A stretch of 64,000 nucleotides of DNA from Ascarosepion bandense. Its lineage: Eukaryota; Mollusca; Cephalopoda; Sepiida; Sepiidae. The position numbers were made by a program, and so were the translations under genes. Below the pieces are notes generated by a model that worked only from the letters and a program-made list of their open reading frames with translations, searched no databases and was not told where the DNA came from. Positions 51,155 through 62,113 of the stretch are shown here, piece by piece (position 1 is the stretch's first letter; each line of letters starts with the position of its first letter). The stretch is taken from NCBI GenBank assembly GCA_037127315.1, contig JBBBDQ010001124.1:1021001-1085000 (forward strand), in the 5' to 3' direction.

Positions 51155-51715
51155 TTTTATTTTATAATTGTCTCACTTCAAGTAAAACAGAACTGCCACT
51201 GGTGTGCAGGGGGGTTACATAATAGAGTGAAGAGAGAGAACAGGTTACAGTAAACGTTGAGGAATGGGTGAGAGAAGGATGGGTACATTTGCGTGAGAGC
51301 AAAGTGAGAAAGAGGATGGGAATGAAAGGGATAAGAGATGATCATTGACGTTGCATTTAAACTCTTGGAGATTGTAGCTATTAAGGAAACATGAATATGG
51401 AAGAGAGTTCCATTGGCAGGAAGTGCAAGAGAAGAAGTTGCTAGAGCAGAAGTTGTGGCTGCATGTGATTGTTTTCACAGTAAAAGGGTGAGACCTTGTT
51501 GCCAGTCTAGTAGCTTGAGTAAATTCATGTTGAGGTGGGTGCCAAGAGCTAAGCTCGTTGAAGCAGTATCCATAAAAGTATTTTCAAAAGACAAAGGAAA
51601 GCCACATCTTGTTGATGAGAGAGACTGGAGATGGGCCACTGGGTCAGATTGCAGATTGTTTTTTGGATCTTGTCAATCTAAGGGGAACAGCAGGGGTGCC
51701 TGACCAGATATGACA
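51155..51715 (-). mobile_element. J-LINE 3' end, 5'-truncated
   Basis: ATTGTCTCACTTCAAGTAAA starts the 3' UTR on the minus strand. Coding remnants: MKTITCSHNFCSSNFFSCTS, CQWNSLPYSCFLNSYNLQEF, then upstream HPPQHEFTQATRLATRSHPF and CCYIWSGTPAVPL near 51700. Ends at an AT/AC microsatellite. Confidence 0.83.
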
Positions 51716-51720
51716 GCAGC

Positions 51721-51762
<42 letters not shown>
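51721..51762. repeat. Compound AT/AC microsatellite
   Basis: TA run then AC run between J-LINE and repeat J. Confidence 0.95.
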
Positions 51763-51764
51763 TT

Positions 51765-51895
51765 CCAAGTGAAGAGGACTCAAGGCTTTTTTTATTTTGA
51801 GTGCTCTGGCATTTATTTTATTATAAACAGTGCTCAATATAATGAGTATTATAGAGCTTAATATAATATAATTATATGGTTATATCAATTAAAAT
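51765..51895 (+). repeat. Dispersed repeat J, copy 2
   Basis: Shares with 40918 the ordered blocks GACTCAAGG, CATTTATTTTATTATAAACA, GTGCTCAATATAATGAGTAT and TATAGAGCTTAATATAAT. Confidence 0.7.
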
Positions 51896-52417
51896 TACCT
51901 TATTATACATATACATACCATTGTCCCAAAAGTATTCAGCTATTTAATTTCAACATTAATATAATCTACCTCAGGGAATGACACCTTAGCCTCATTCAAG
52001 AGATATCCATATGTACCTCAAGCACTTATCTGCTTTTGAAAACAAACTACCAATGAGTATTGCATTCTTCTTAGTTCTTCATCTTATCCGCTGTACTATC
52101 GTAGCCAAATTAATAGGCAATTAAAAATACAGAATAACTGGAGAGGTAGGAATCTGAAAAAAGAATCATGAAGAACACAGAAAGTTGTGCTATGATTACC
52201 ACTTTGCACAAAGAAATGTGAAATATAACATCCACTTTATAAAACCTCCAACCATTTCAATGGTGATTTTTAACTTTGGGAAAAATCAGACGTCAAAGGG
52301 AAAGGTGCTTTAAGTTGGATGCTGACTGATTTGGTTAATATGATTCTTCATCAAAATTTAAAACACCGGATGTCATATTTAGTGTAATGATTACACAATG
52401 CAAACTCAAAATATAGG
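51896..52417. other. Unassigned DNA
   Basis: No recognised gene. TTTGGTTAATATGATTCTTCATCA near 52330 is a repeat-edge-like motif. Confidence 0.35.
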
Positions 52418-53167
52418 TTTTTTTTTTTTTATCATGCCACCACAAGCAAAGCAAAATAGCTATGAGTGTGCAGGGGGGTTACTGTGAGAGAAAAGTCTGG
52501 TTTTGAGGGACTGATGAAAAGATAAGAAGAATGGGATTCAAGAAAATAGAAGATGGCAACTGATGTTGCATTTAAATTTTTGGAGGATCTAGCTATCAGG
52601 GAAGCAAGTAAACAGAACAGAGTTCCACAGGCAAGAAGTGCAAAAAAAGAAACTGTTAAAGTAGAAGAGGCAGTTACATTTAACTATTTCAACTGTAAAA
52701 GTGTTGGGCCTAGATGCCAATCTAGTAACACACTTAAATTCACGTGGATGGGGAACCAGGAAATAAAACTCGTCAGAGCAGTTGCCATGGAAATATTTGT
52801 AGAAAAGACAGAGGGAAGCCATTTCGTATCAGTGAGAAAGTGACTGAAGTCAAGATGGCAAGTCAAGATTTATTGCATTACATATCCTCAAGATGAATAA
52901 CAAGCATGCCCGACCATATATATATATATCTCGCAACAGTATTCAATGCATAGACAAATGGTAGATTTATAAATGTGCAAGACGGATTTTGAAGAGAAAA
53001 ACTTTCTGGCCCAGTACAGTGACTCAACCTTCTTAGCAGTAGACAGAGCTCTAGATTCAATGTAGTCATTCCATTTTAGGTCATTTGAAAAAATGTGAGG
53101 CCAAGAAGGTACCATGTGTTGCTCTCCAGGAGACAAGCATCAGCCATGCTGATAGCGGGCAGGAAAG

Positions 53168-53170
<3 letters not shown>
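52418..53170 (-). mobile_element. Old J-LINE 3' part
   Basis: Poly-T 52419-52430, 3' UTR, then minus-strand coding: MASLCLFYKYFHGNCSDEFY, FKCVTRLASRPNTFTVEIVK, CLFYFNSFFFCTSCLWNSVL, and further upstream LKWNDYIESRALSTAKKVES, FSSKSVLHIYKSTICLCIEY. An AT run of about 15 bases has grown at 52917-52931 within the HIWSG codons. Ends at an AT microsatellite at 53172. Confidence 0.82.

Positions 53171-53171
<1 letters not shown>

Positions 53172-53202
<31 letters not shown>
53172..53202. repeat. AT microsatellite
   Basis: TA run at the boundary of J-LINE and the large foldback. Confidence 0.95.
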
Positions 53203-53204
<2 letters not shown>

Positions 53205-53302
53205 TAATGATAATCCACGTATACTGTCTTAATATGTATAGGAAAAACTACTAAAAAGTTGTAAGTTTAAAAATGTATTTTTTGACAGTATTTATTTATT
53301 TC

Positions 53303-53355
<53 letters not shown>

Positions 53356-53568
53356 ATATTTCAGACCTGCCTCAGCCTTTCATCAGAAACAAATGATTTT
53401 AAAATTTAAACTAAAAGCGATCGTCGTCAGGAGCATCTGTCGAGAGATGTTTACATCATGTGACATAGAAAGCGATAGAGTTTTTGGATATTTTTAAATG
53501 TAAACCTAACTGTAATAATACTTTTAAATGTTGTTTTAAAGAAAAAATTTTTTAAGTGTATCTAAAAA

Positions 53569-54568
53569 TTTTTTTTTTTTTTTTAATCATTTCACCCCGA
53601 GCAAGGCAGAAACGCCACTGATGTGCAGGGGGTTACATAAATGTAGAAAGATTAATTAGAAAAGAGTGAGGAGTACAAGCTAGTTAGAAAGGAACAATAG
53701 AAAACTGAGAAAGCAGGTGTAATGACAGGTACATGGGCGGAGAGAAAGGGAAGGTTATACAGGGGAGGGGAGAGAGCTAGAGGCCAGTGGTTAGTAGGTG
53801 AGTATTAACTTTGCTTTTAAATTTCTGGAGGTCATAGCCGTCAGGAAAGCAAGAATACGGGAGTGAGTTCCACAGGCAGGAAGTGCGAGAGAGGAAGCTG
53901 CAGGAGTAGAATTGTCGTCTGCGTTTGGCTAACCTGACTGTGAATGCGTGGGACCCAGTTGCCAGTCTGGTTGAACGGGTAAACACCTGTTGAGGAGGCA
54001 TCAGTGACTTAAGCTCATCCGAGCAGAAGCCATGAAAGTATTTATAGAAGAGACAGAGGGAGGCCACATTTCGACGATGGGAAAGTGGCTGCAGACGAGT
54101 CGCCAGATCTGTACCTATCACATTACAGACTCTCCTTTGGAGCTTGTCAAGAACACTGAGGAGAACGGCAGGGGCACCTGACCATAAATGGCAGCAGTAC
54201 TCCATGCACGGACGGATGGTTGACTTGTATATATGCAGGATGACTTCAGGTGGAAAAAACATCCTGGATCGACATAGTGACCCAATCTTCTTAGCAGTAG
54301 ATTTTGCTATGGATTCAATATAGTGCTTCCATTTGAGGTCTGAGGACAGGGTAAGTTCGAGGAGGCGTAGTGTATTACTCTCCGGGAGAATCATCTGGTC
54401 CATGCTTATGGGAGGCAGAAGAGGTTGCCTGTAATGGTTGACAGACAACAGCTTGGTCTTAGAGGAATTGAAGTTGACAAGCCACTTCTTGCCCCAGTTC
54501 ACCACAGAGTGTAGATCCCGCTCAAGGTCAGCAGCGAGATTATGTCTGTCCGCCACGACAGGTTTCTT
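53569..54568 (-). mobile_element. J-LINE 3' half, young, nested in the foldback
   Basis: Poly-T 53569-53584, then a young-type 3' UTR and the minus-strand frame down from 54556. 5'-truncated at the SKKPVVADRHNL codons, just after YADD. Differs by few bases from 60515. Confidence 0.93.
53777..54556 (-). pseudogene. J-LINE C-terminal fragment, open for 259 codons
   Basis: Thumb and C-terminal domain of the LINE polyprotein, without the RT catalytic core: DLERDLHSVVNWGKKWLVNF, ILPESNTLRLLELTLSSDLK, RPCMEYCCHLWSGAPAVLLS, LQRRVCNVIGTDLATRLQPL and the final HLLTTGL. No stop or frameshift. The ATG at 54556 is internal to the parent frame. Confidence 0.9.
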
Positions 54569-54865
54569 TGAAATATTTATAAAGATTCAAAATACCCAAG
54601 TCCCTATTTAACCCTAGCCTATATGTATTTAATTTTAAAATCCAGTATTTTTCTTTCTTTCTGTGTGAGTATATGGAAATACTTTGAATGTTTAAAAGTA
54701 TTATTACAGTTAGGTTTACGTTTAAAAATATCCAAAAACTCTATCGCTTTCTATGTCACATGATGTAAACGTCTCGTGACAGACACTTCTCACAACAAAT
54801 GCTTTTAGTTTAAATTTTAAAATCATTTGTTTCTGATGAGAGGCAGAGGCCAGTCTGAAATATCA

Positions 54866-54918
<53 letters not shown>

Positions 54919-54985
54919 ATAGAAATAAATAAATACTGTCAAAAAATTTTTAAACTTAGAACTTTTTAGTAGTTTTTTGTATATA

Positions 54986-56283
54986 TATATATATATTGCA
55001 TATTTGGACAACAATACCTCTTAAATTATTATTGTAGTTGTATTTTCTCTAAGTATTTGGCAAATGGAGTTTGTTTAAATGAGTCCTAATTGAGCTATGG
55101 TTAGAGAAATCTATAGTCATGTGAATATATACATTTCTCTTCAAAGATTTTATTTAAATTCCCCAGACAACACAGTTTAATTACAATGTGCTAGGATATA
55201 CCTATATGCACACATATATCATTAATGAAGAAGGCATTTTTTTTTTTAACAGATATTCATTTCTCAATATAATATCTGTTCAGATCAATGTACTTAATTC
55301 TTCTTTGTAGATTAAACATTACACAGAGGGAATTTAACATCAAAATTCAATTCATATCTATAAGTCAGGCTACAAAATTATTGATCTACTCTTTCAGAAA
55401 TGCTCTCCACAAAAATGTATACACATGTTGGTTATTGACAACATTTACATTTTTTACCCAAAAGTCTCTTAGCACTTTCCTAGCAAAGAATGTATTTTAT
55501 AATCAAGTTTAGAAATAAGGTATTGCGTGTGTTTAAATGATGCTTTATTTGATTGTTATGTCTTTTTCTATCTTGCATTTTTGTTATCACTTATGCTGAT
55601 AACAGTGAAGCCATTAGCAAGAAAAGCTGTTGAAATGAAGATGAAAGAAATACATTAGTCATTTTTGACAAGGCATCATCTAATAAAAATTCAAAGCTGT
55701 TCTCTTTGCAACCATTTGCATCTCCCAGCTCTTTAGCAGTTATGAAACAGCATTTAAATGCAGTCATCACGTAAAGTGCCTGGAGTTGTTCCATGTTGAC
55801 TGTTAGCAAGGCATTATGGGAATCATTAATCAAGATGGCATTCATATTGAAATGCTGGTGAAGAGACATTGAAATTGCTATAATGAAGTACCAATTTGGG
55901 TTAATTGACCTTTCCATTAAGATGGTCCAAACTGACTGCAATATACTGTGTTATTTGACCAGTTATGTTATAGGTGAGTGTTAGTAGCAAGATCTCTAAT
56001 GAGAAGTGAATCAGTTTGTGAGAAATTGCTAACTGTGATCTGAGAACTTTTGGAACACAATTGTTGGTTGCAACATTTAAATCACAATCTATGGAAAATA
56101 CAAAAGAAGAAAAAAAAGACACTTTAAACACAAACTGAAATGCTAAAAAAACAGAGACAACTGAATACTGAATAGTTTCCTCTCCCACTTTTGCAGAAAT
56201 GAAAATGTCCAGCTGGAATATATATAATGCAACATGTAAAGAGGCAGTGTAACTGTGGCATCCATGGGATTTAACACCATTTT
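54986..56283. other. Unassigned 1.3 kb with two overlapping minus-strand frames
   Basis: Frames of 130 codons (56293-55901) and 116 codons (55941-55591) overlap by 41 bases in different phases. The first has several hydrophobic stretches (VVSVFLAFQFVFKVSFFSSF, LEILLLTLTYNITGQI). Neither shows a recognised domain and no repeat family covers them, so they stay unassigned. Confidence 0.3.
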
Positions 56284-56480
56284 CTTTAATCATTTCACCT
56301 CAGTCAAAGCAATAAAGCCACAGACGCACAAAAGAGGTTACTAAGTGCAAAAGAATATTAAAAAAAGAAAACATTTAGGAGAAAGTAGAATAAAAGAACA
56401 GGAATTTAAATTATTGAAGATCAAAGTTGCCTGGAAAGCAAGAAGGTGGAAGAGAGTTCTAGAATTTGATCATGGAATGA
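56284..56480 (-). mobile_element. J-LINE 3' end, old A-rich subfamily
   Basis: AATCATTTCACCTCAGTCAA, AATAAAGCCACAGACGCAC and AATAAAAGAACAGGAATTTA identify the old subfamily; the coding end near 56420-56475 is very decayed. Confidence 0.72.
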
Positions 56481-56487
56481 TTGTTAT

Positions 56488-56850
56488 GGCTTACGGCATA
56501 TCACGTTGAATATATTGGTTCTAGTTCAATCACCACAGTTAAGCAATGTGAGCCTGGTCGGTACTTAGATGAGTGACTGCTTGGGAATACCAGGCACTGT
56601 AAGCGTTCAGTGACGGATGTGTGTTGTGGTGTAGTGGATATCGGCTTGGAAAGAGAAATTGGTGAGCCGAGTTTGAATTCTAGTTGAGTACCCTGCATTC
56701 ACTTAAGCACTGGTACCCTTGGGAAAGGTATTAATCCGTTACTTCCCTCCAGTTATGGGTTAAATAACAGGATAGGGCCTAGAGGCAACCCATCTAGTGT
56801 TGGTGTCATAATAAAAACACCCTTGGTAGCCCTGGCAAAGCATCAAGTAT
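56488..56850 (+). mobile_element. 5S-SINE, single head, with different tail
   Basis: 5S head 56488-56606 (GGCTTACGGCATATCACGTT, AGTTAAGCAATGTGAGCCTG, GATGAGTGACTGCTTGGGAA), tRNA-like head from 56616 (GATGTGTGTTGTGGTGTAGT), central body to CCAGTTATGGGTTAAATAAC, then a tail CTAGTGTTGGTGTCATAATA, AAAACACCC. From memory the tail recalls the (TAGTG)TTGGTGCCA...AAAAGCACCC block of common cephalopod SINEs; not verified. Confidence 0.82.
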
Positions 56851-57245
56851 TCAGCTATTTGACAAGATTATGAATTTTGCTACAAAAAGCTGCGCCAGGG
56901 TTCCAAATGCATAGGGAATACTGGAGAGGTGTAGTGAGTTCTATCTTGGCCAATGACCACAAGATGACGAGGATGGCCAGAATGATGGTTGATCCCTATC
57001 TCCAATACAGCAAATGTTTTATATTTTTTCTTTGGCAACAGGAGAAAGGGAAATTGCAGGAATATATTAATGCCATACACACATCAACAGCTCTTGAAAA
57101 CTGTAAATATTTATCATACTAATGGTATCATTGGAAACTGAGAAGAATGTTAATTGGTAAATGAAAGGAAAAATTGCATAAAACAGCATCAAAACTGGCA
57201 CGAAAATATCCATCACTACATCAGCTCATTAAACAGCATCCACTG
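56851..57245. other. Unassigned DNA
   Basis: An 81-codon frame at 56877-57122 (MHREYWRGVVSSILANDHKM within) has no recognised domain. Confidence 0.3.
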
Positions 57246-57247
57246 TA

Positions 57248-58277
57248 CATCCTTGTGCAAATTAATTGAAACAAAATAATGTCTTGATCCTGGGCATGAT
57301 GGTAAACTCCGTCTGGCAGCAAGGCCTCTTATTGGGAGGTTGTGAGAAGCATGGAACCACCTCTTAACTGCTGTTGTTCCTAGGTCTACCTTGACCTGGA
57401 GTGGTAGCACCTGTTAGGGTCCCAGCTATAAGCAAATAGTTAACCCTTAAAGTGGGGTCAAAACACTGTGAAAGTATAAAAATAGACTTTTATAGAAAAA
57501 TATACAATTTTTTAAGGAAAAATATTAGCAACAATACATTTTTGAAGAAAAAATTATTACCATAACACATTTTTGAGGGAGAAAAATTCTTCTCAGCAAA
57601 ATATTTTTGAATACAAAACTAGAAGACATTTTCAGTTTTCTAAAATAAAAAAGAATAAAAATAAAAATGTTTTTATTAAAATCTGACTAAATTAACCTTT
57701 TTACAATAACCAGACATTAAAAAATACCTTTAAAAAAAACCCACCTTTTTGGCATTAAATAACCTACAGAGGTTGATATGCCATTAAACAAAACTCAAAC
57801 TGAAAGCAATGTCTTCTAGGATCTTTCACACTTTCTTTGATCATGTATACATTATCTCTTCATTTTTCTCTTTTGATCACATTTTCCTTTACATCTTAAT
57901 GAAATGACTGACAGTTGAAAGGCTGACGCCAACAATATCTGTGATTTCTCTGTTAGGCTGGCCAGTGTGTTTGTGCAGCATTACAATTTTTGCATGTTTC
58001 TTGGAGTAATGTCCATCGCATACAATGGCTATAGAACAACTAATCGACAGTTGTGACGATAATGTCTGGGCGTGATAAAAATCTGATACAATCACGGATG
58101 ATACAGTATTTTTCAAGGTCAAACAAATTTCATCATTCACTCTGAAAGTACACACTACTGCAAATGACCTAATCTGAGAAAAAAATAAAAATTGATTAAA
58201 CCTTGTTACTCCATTGGATTTAAAACTGATATTATGGGGAGGAAAAGGAAACTAAAGCACTTATTTTAATTAATTTG
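57248..58277 (-). mobile_element. Tc1/mariner deletion derivative, copy 3, split by D-repeat
   Basis: Left end after TA (57246-57247): CATCCTTGTGCAAATTAATT. The minus-strand frame 58155-57889 encodes NDEICLTLKNTVSSV, KIVMLHKHTGQPNREITDIV and GVSLSTVSHFIK, the helix-turn-helix part. As in copies 1 and 2 it then skips to the tail region with no DDE domain. The right terminal repeat is cut at 58277 where J-LINE begins. Confidence 0.83.
57286..57807 (+). mobile_element. D-repeat nested in Tc1 derivative, 8-bp duplication
   Basis: Begins GATCCTGGGCATGATGGTAA, ends AAACAAAACTCAAACTGAAAGC. AATGTCTT occurs at 57278-57285 and 57808-57815. Removing the repeat rejoins Tc1 sequence as in copy 2 (AATAATGTG, ATCTTTCACAC). 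Confidence 0.88.
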
Positions 58278-58692
58278 CTCACTGGTGACCCCTATATATA
58301 AATTTACTCGAGCCACAAGATTAGCAACTAAGTCCCACCCTTTTACTGTGAAACCAATAAAATGTAAATGCAAATTCTACTCCAGCAGCTTCTTTTCTCA
58401 CACTTCCCGCCTGCGGAATTCCCTTCCATTTACTTGCTTTCCCAACAGCTACAATCTCCAAGAATTTAAATGTAAAATCAATAGTCATCTCCTATCTCAC
58501 TAACCTGCATCCTCTCTCTCATGCTCCTTTCTCTATCCACTCCACTCTCATCAGTATTCTCATCCTTTTCTTACCCACTTCTTGACTTCCCCTATAACCT
58601 ATCACTCTTTCTCATAACTTTCCTCCTATGTAACCCCCTGCAAAACAGTGGCAGTAAAAAGCCTTGCTTGGGGCAATATGATTATAAAACCA
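58278..58692 (+). mobile_element. J-LINE 3' end, 10250-type subfamily
   Basis: 72-codon frame with YKFTRATRLATKSHPFTVKP, CKFYSSSFFSHTSRLRNSLP and NSYNLQEFKCKINSHLLSH, then 3' UTR and a short A-rich end. Begins abruptly in the Tc1 terminal repeat. Confidence 0.87.
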
Positions 58693-58727
58693 AATAAAAA
58701 ATTCTTTACTATTATAATGTGGATATA

Positions 58728-58788
58728 AAGTGGGTGATCAATTCTACATTACAATCAATATAAAAATTGACCCCCAACTTTATGGCCA
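58728..58788. repeat. Short palindrome, third member of the GTGGGGGATCAG hairpin set
   Basis: ATAAAGTGGGTGATCAATTC and its inverse TTGACCCCCAACTTTAT pair around a short loop. Related to the palindromes at 11287-11345 and 43015-43075 but without flanking SINE sequence. Confidence 0.65.
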
Positions 58789-58794
58789 CATTAA

Positions 58795-58930
58795 TCCTTC
58801 TTTTACCCACTTCCTGACACCCCCTCTATAACCTGTCACTCTTTCTCATAACATTCCTCCTATGTAACTCCCTGCAAAACAGTGTTAGTAAATGCCTTGC
58901 TTGGGGTGATATGATTATTTAAAAAAAAGA
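58795..58930 (+). mobile_element. J-LINE 3' UTR and poly-A, repeated end
   Basis: TTTTACCCACTTCCTGACAC to TGCCTTGCTTGGGGTGATAT and a poly-A. Repeats the end of the preceding element, so the palindrome at 58728 is flanked by two J-LINE 3' ends. Confidence 0.8.
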
Positions 58931-58984
58931 GCGTAAGTTCATAGTCTCCAGTTAACAGGATAGCATTGTTGACATCATGGCCTT

Positions 58985-59120
58985 ATGACTGTGCCTAAAA
59001 TCAGATGGTCATCAGCAAGAGCAAAATCTCAAGTTGCAAGTTAGAAATCAGAGATGTCGACATCCAGCAAAATCAGAAATTCAAATAATATCTGGGAAGT
59101 GTTTTAACAGAGGCTAGAAC
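58985..59120 (+). mobile_element. RTE RT fragment
   Basis: ATCAGATGGTCATCAGCAAG encodes the MVISKSK motif, then LEIRDVDIQQNQKF and YLGSVLTEA in order, as in 21050-21180. Confidence 0.75.
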
Positions 59121-59397
59121 ATTATAATATATTAGAAATACTTGTGAAAATTTTACATTTTCCTTATTTGAATTTTCTGATGAATCTTAATTCCTAATTC
59201 AACTGATGAATAATCTCTTTGCAGGTTTTACAGCTATTAAATATCTGCAGAATTTTCTCTGTTGCACTGTTAAATAGTTGAGCTCAACAACCCAATTAAA
59301 TATTGCAATAACAATAATAGAACGATTTAAAGAAGCTGAATGCTACAAAACAAAAGGTTTGAAATTGACAAGTTTTTCCATTTCATTGAATCAGTGG
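59121..59397. other. Unassigned DNA
   Basis: Nothing recognised. Confidence 0.35.
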
Positions 59398-59490
59398 TCC
59401 TGGGTATGATGATAAACTACATCTGGCAGCCTGTGTAACCCTGCGAAATAGTGGCTTGCTTGGGGCGATATGATTATAAAAAAAAAATCC
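59398..59490 (+). mobile_element. D-repeat start joined to J-LINE 3' end
   Basis: 59398-59432 (GGTCCTGGGTATGATGATAA, CATCTGGCAGC) is the D-repeat 5' end. It switches to TGTAACCCTGCGAAATAGTG and GGCTTGCTTGGGGCGATATG with poly-A (59433-59490), the last 55 bases of J-LINE. Confidence 0.75.
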
Positions 59491-59824
59491 ACAGCTGAAT
59501 ATATGTCAACCACCCTTGTTCTTAGTTGACTCTACCCATGGCCAGATGTACCTGTCAATGACTCCTTCCATCGAGGTAATATATTACGTAAGTAGTGTCT
59601 CTGACATATCTTGTACAGCTCTTCTCACAATCAAAATAGAATAATCTGTTATTTTCTGATATAGTCTTAAGTTGGAAAATACATGCTAACTAAGAAACAA
59701 ACAGTACTGTAATATAATTATAGTTTAAACATATGCAAAAAGTGGTATCAGTCTAAATTGATGCCAGGTGAATATAGGACGAGGTACAGGGAAAGTGACC
59801 TAATTTTATTATTGAAACCATTTT
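59491..59824. other. Unassigned DNA
   Basis: Nothing recognised. Confidence 0.35.
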
Positions 59825-60161
59825 TTAATTTTACCCCAAGCAAGGCAATAAAACCACTAAGATGCAAGGAGAGTGAACAATAAAGAACAAGAATTAAGAA
59901 GGAAGGAGATAATAATTAACATTGCATTTAAATTTTTGAATATAAAGAAACCAAAAGTGAGTTCCACAAGTGAGAAGTGCAATAGAAGAAACTATTAACA
60001 TAGAACTCACAGTTGCATCGAGCCATTCCAACTAGAAATGATGGGATCTAGCCACCAATCTAGTATGCTTAAATTCATAAAGTCTATGTACCAAAGAGGA
60101 AAACTCATCAGAACAAATGCTATGAAAGAATTTACAGAAAAGGTATAGGGAAGTTGTGTTA
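59825..60161 (-). mobile_element. Old J-LINE, left part, interrupted by Helitron
   Basis: TTTACCCCAAGCAAGGCAAT, CACTAAGATGCAAGG and AACAATAAAGAACAAGAATT give the old 3' UTR; the coding end follows to about the CLFYKF segment (GAAAAGGTATAGGGAAGTTG). It stops at 60161 and the next codons (VSHFLTEVLALDP side) are found at 63499-63595. Confidence 0.78.
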
Positions 60162-60475
60162 TCTAAATTTATTTATAAATGGAACTTTGTGTGTCTGTGT
60201 GTGTGTGTGTGTCCATTACCTATAGACTCCGAAATGACTGAACCGATTTTCTTGAAAATTTACACAGTTGTACTATAAGCGTCTGTGAGTGTTCTTAGCT
60301 AGGTTTTGTGTCGAGGTACCCCCGATAAATATCAAAAATCAATAATCGAAAAAATCGGGTTATAGAAGGAGTGATCAGATTTTAATCAAATTTGTACACT
60401 CATAGACAAAGACATAAGAAATGATATTCAGAAGTTTTAAGGTTGCAGTTCTTACAATAGTGCAGAAAATCGATA

Positions 60476-60527
<52 letters not shown>

Positions 60528-60717
60528 TCATTTCACCCCGAGCAAGGCGGAAATGCCACTGATGTGCAGGGGGCTACATAAATGTAAAAAGATTAATTAG
60601 AAAAGAGTGAGGAGTACAAACTAATTAGAAAGGAACAATAGACAGCTGAGAAAGCACGTGCGATGACAGATACATAGGTGGAGAGAAAGGGAAGGTTATA
60701 CAGCGGTGGGGAGAGAG

Positions 60718-61851
60718 CTAGAGTCCAATGGTTAGTAAATGAGTATTGACTTTGCATTTAAATTTCTGGAGGTTGTAGCCATCAGGAAAGCAAGAATACG
60801 GGAGTGAGTTCCACAGGCGGGAAGTGCGAGAGAAAAAGCTGCAGGAGTAGAATTGTTGTCTGCATTTGGCTAACCTGACTGTGAATGCGTGGGACCCAGT
60901 TGCCAGTCTGGTTGCACGAGTAAACACCTGTTGAGGAGGCATCAGTGACTTAAGTTCGTCTGAGCAGAAGCCATGAAAGTATTTATACAACAGACAAAGG
61001 GAGGCTACATTTCGACGATGGGGAAGTGGCTGCAGTCGAGCCGCCAGATCAGTACCTATCACATTACAGACTCTCCTTTGGAACCTGTCAAGAACACTGA
61101 GGAGAATGGCAGGGGCACCTGACCATAAATGGCAGCAGTACTCCATGCACGGACGGATGGTTGACTTGTATATATGCAGGATGGATTCAGGTGGAAAAAA
61201 CATCCTGGATCGACATAGTGACCCAATCTTCTTAGCAGTAGATTTTGCTATGGATTCAATATAGTGGTTCCATTTGAGGTCTGAGGACAGGGTAAGCCCG
61301 AGGAGGCGTAGTGTATTACTCTCCGGGAGAATCGCTTGGTCCATGCTTATGGGATGCAGGAGAGGTTGCCTGTAATGGTTGACAGACAACAGCTTGGTCT
61401 TAGATGAATTGAAGTTGACAAGCCACTTCTTGCCCCAGTTCACCACAGAGTGTAGATCCCGCTCAAGGTCAGCAGTGAGATTATGTCTATCCGCCACGAC
61501 AGGTTTCTTACTGGTGCAGGAGTATATTGTAGTGTCATCTGCGTAGATGCCTATTTGGGACTTGATCTCATCTGGGAGGTTGTTGATGAAAATAAGGAAG
61601 AGCGTTGGGCCCAGGATAGAGCCCTGTGGGACACCAGCATTCGTGCTGTAGGTCGAAGAGGCACGCCCATTCAGAACGACCTTCATTTTGCGGTTATTTA
61701 AGAAAGATTGGATTAGGTCAAGCAGGCGACCAGTAATACCATAACCGCGTAGTTTGCATAGGAGGCCAGAGTGCCAAACCCTGTCGAAAGCCTTGGAGAT
61801 GTCCAGAGCAACTGTGCGAGCCTCGTCAGACTCATCAAGCATGTACTCCAT
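60718..61851 (-). pseudogene. J-LINE reverse transcriptase, open for 377 codons
   Basis: Residues 15-25 ALDISKAFDRV (RT motif with the first catalytic Asp), 73-82 GVPQGSILGP, 103-106 YADD, thumb VNWGKKWLVNFN, then ILPESNTLRLLGLTLSSDLK and the C-terminal domain ending HLLTIGL. The frame remains open upstream of the Met to about 62001 and includes PISLLPIFRKVFEAIINAE and FSDRQYGFHFARSTADLL, so the true domain starts earlier and the Met is internal. No lesion within this segment. Separated from the endonuclease half by the breaks described for the whole element. Confidence 0.92.
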
Positions 61852-62001
61852 TACGGTTGTTAGCAGGTCGGCCGTGGACCTGGCAAAGTGGAATCCATAT
61901 TGCCTGTCGGAGAACAGTTTGTGGGTGGTGAGATGATGAACTATTTCAGCATTGATTATAGCCTCGAATACTTTCCTGAATATCGGTAGAAGACTGATAG
62001 G

Positions 62002-62004
62002 TCA
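62002..62004 (-). other. Nonsense codon inside the conserved RT motif
   Basis: TGA follows Asn-Tyr and precedes Pro-Ile-Ser-Leu-Leu; in RTs of this group that position is normally Arg (NYRPISLL). A CGA-to-TGA transition, the expected result of CpG methylation decay, explains it. Confidence 0.75.
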
Positions 62005-62113
62005 ATAGTTGGATGGGTCCGAGGGTTCACCACAATTCTTAAATACAGAAACGACTGAAGAGAACTTCCAGCATGCAGGAAAGCAGGAAGCAGAAAGGCA
62101 GTAGTTAAATAGT

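Larger units (their letters stand above)
53233..54985. mobile_element. Large foldback element split by a young J-LINE
   Basis: The left arm (53233-53540) and right arm (54685-54985) are reverse complements over about 300 bases, including CAGAAACAAATGATTTTAAA, AACTCTATCGCTTTCTATGT on opposite strands, GTAAACCTAACTGTAATAAT and a TA run in each arm (53306-53352 and 54869-54916). Arm identity is estimated near 90 per cent outside the microsatellites. With the J-LINE (53569-54568) removed the core is only about 140 bases. No coding of its own; superfamily unknown. Confidence 0.82.

Noticed and set aside
56488..56606. Possible functional 5S rRNA gene
   Set aside because: Substitutions, one missing base in the AACGTTGAGCC region and direct fusion to a tRNA-headed SINE body; no pol III T-run terminator directly after the 5S part.
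61483..61701. 72-codon plus-strand frame, also seen antisense at 48266-48484
   Set aside because: It is the complement of the conserved RT coding (GVPQGS-YADD region), open because the sense codons are constrained.
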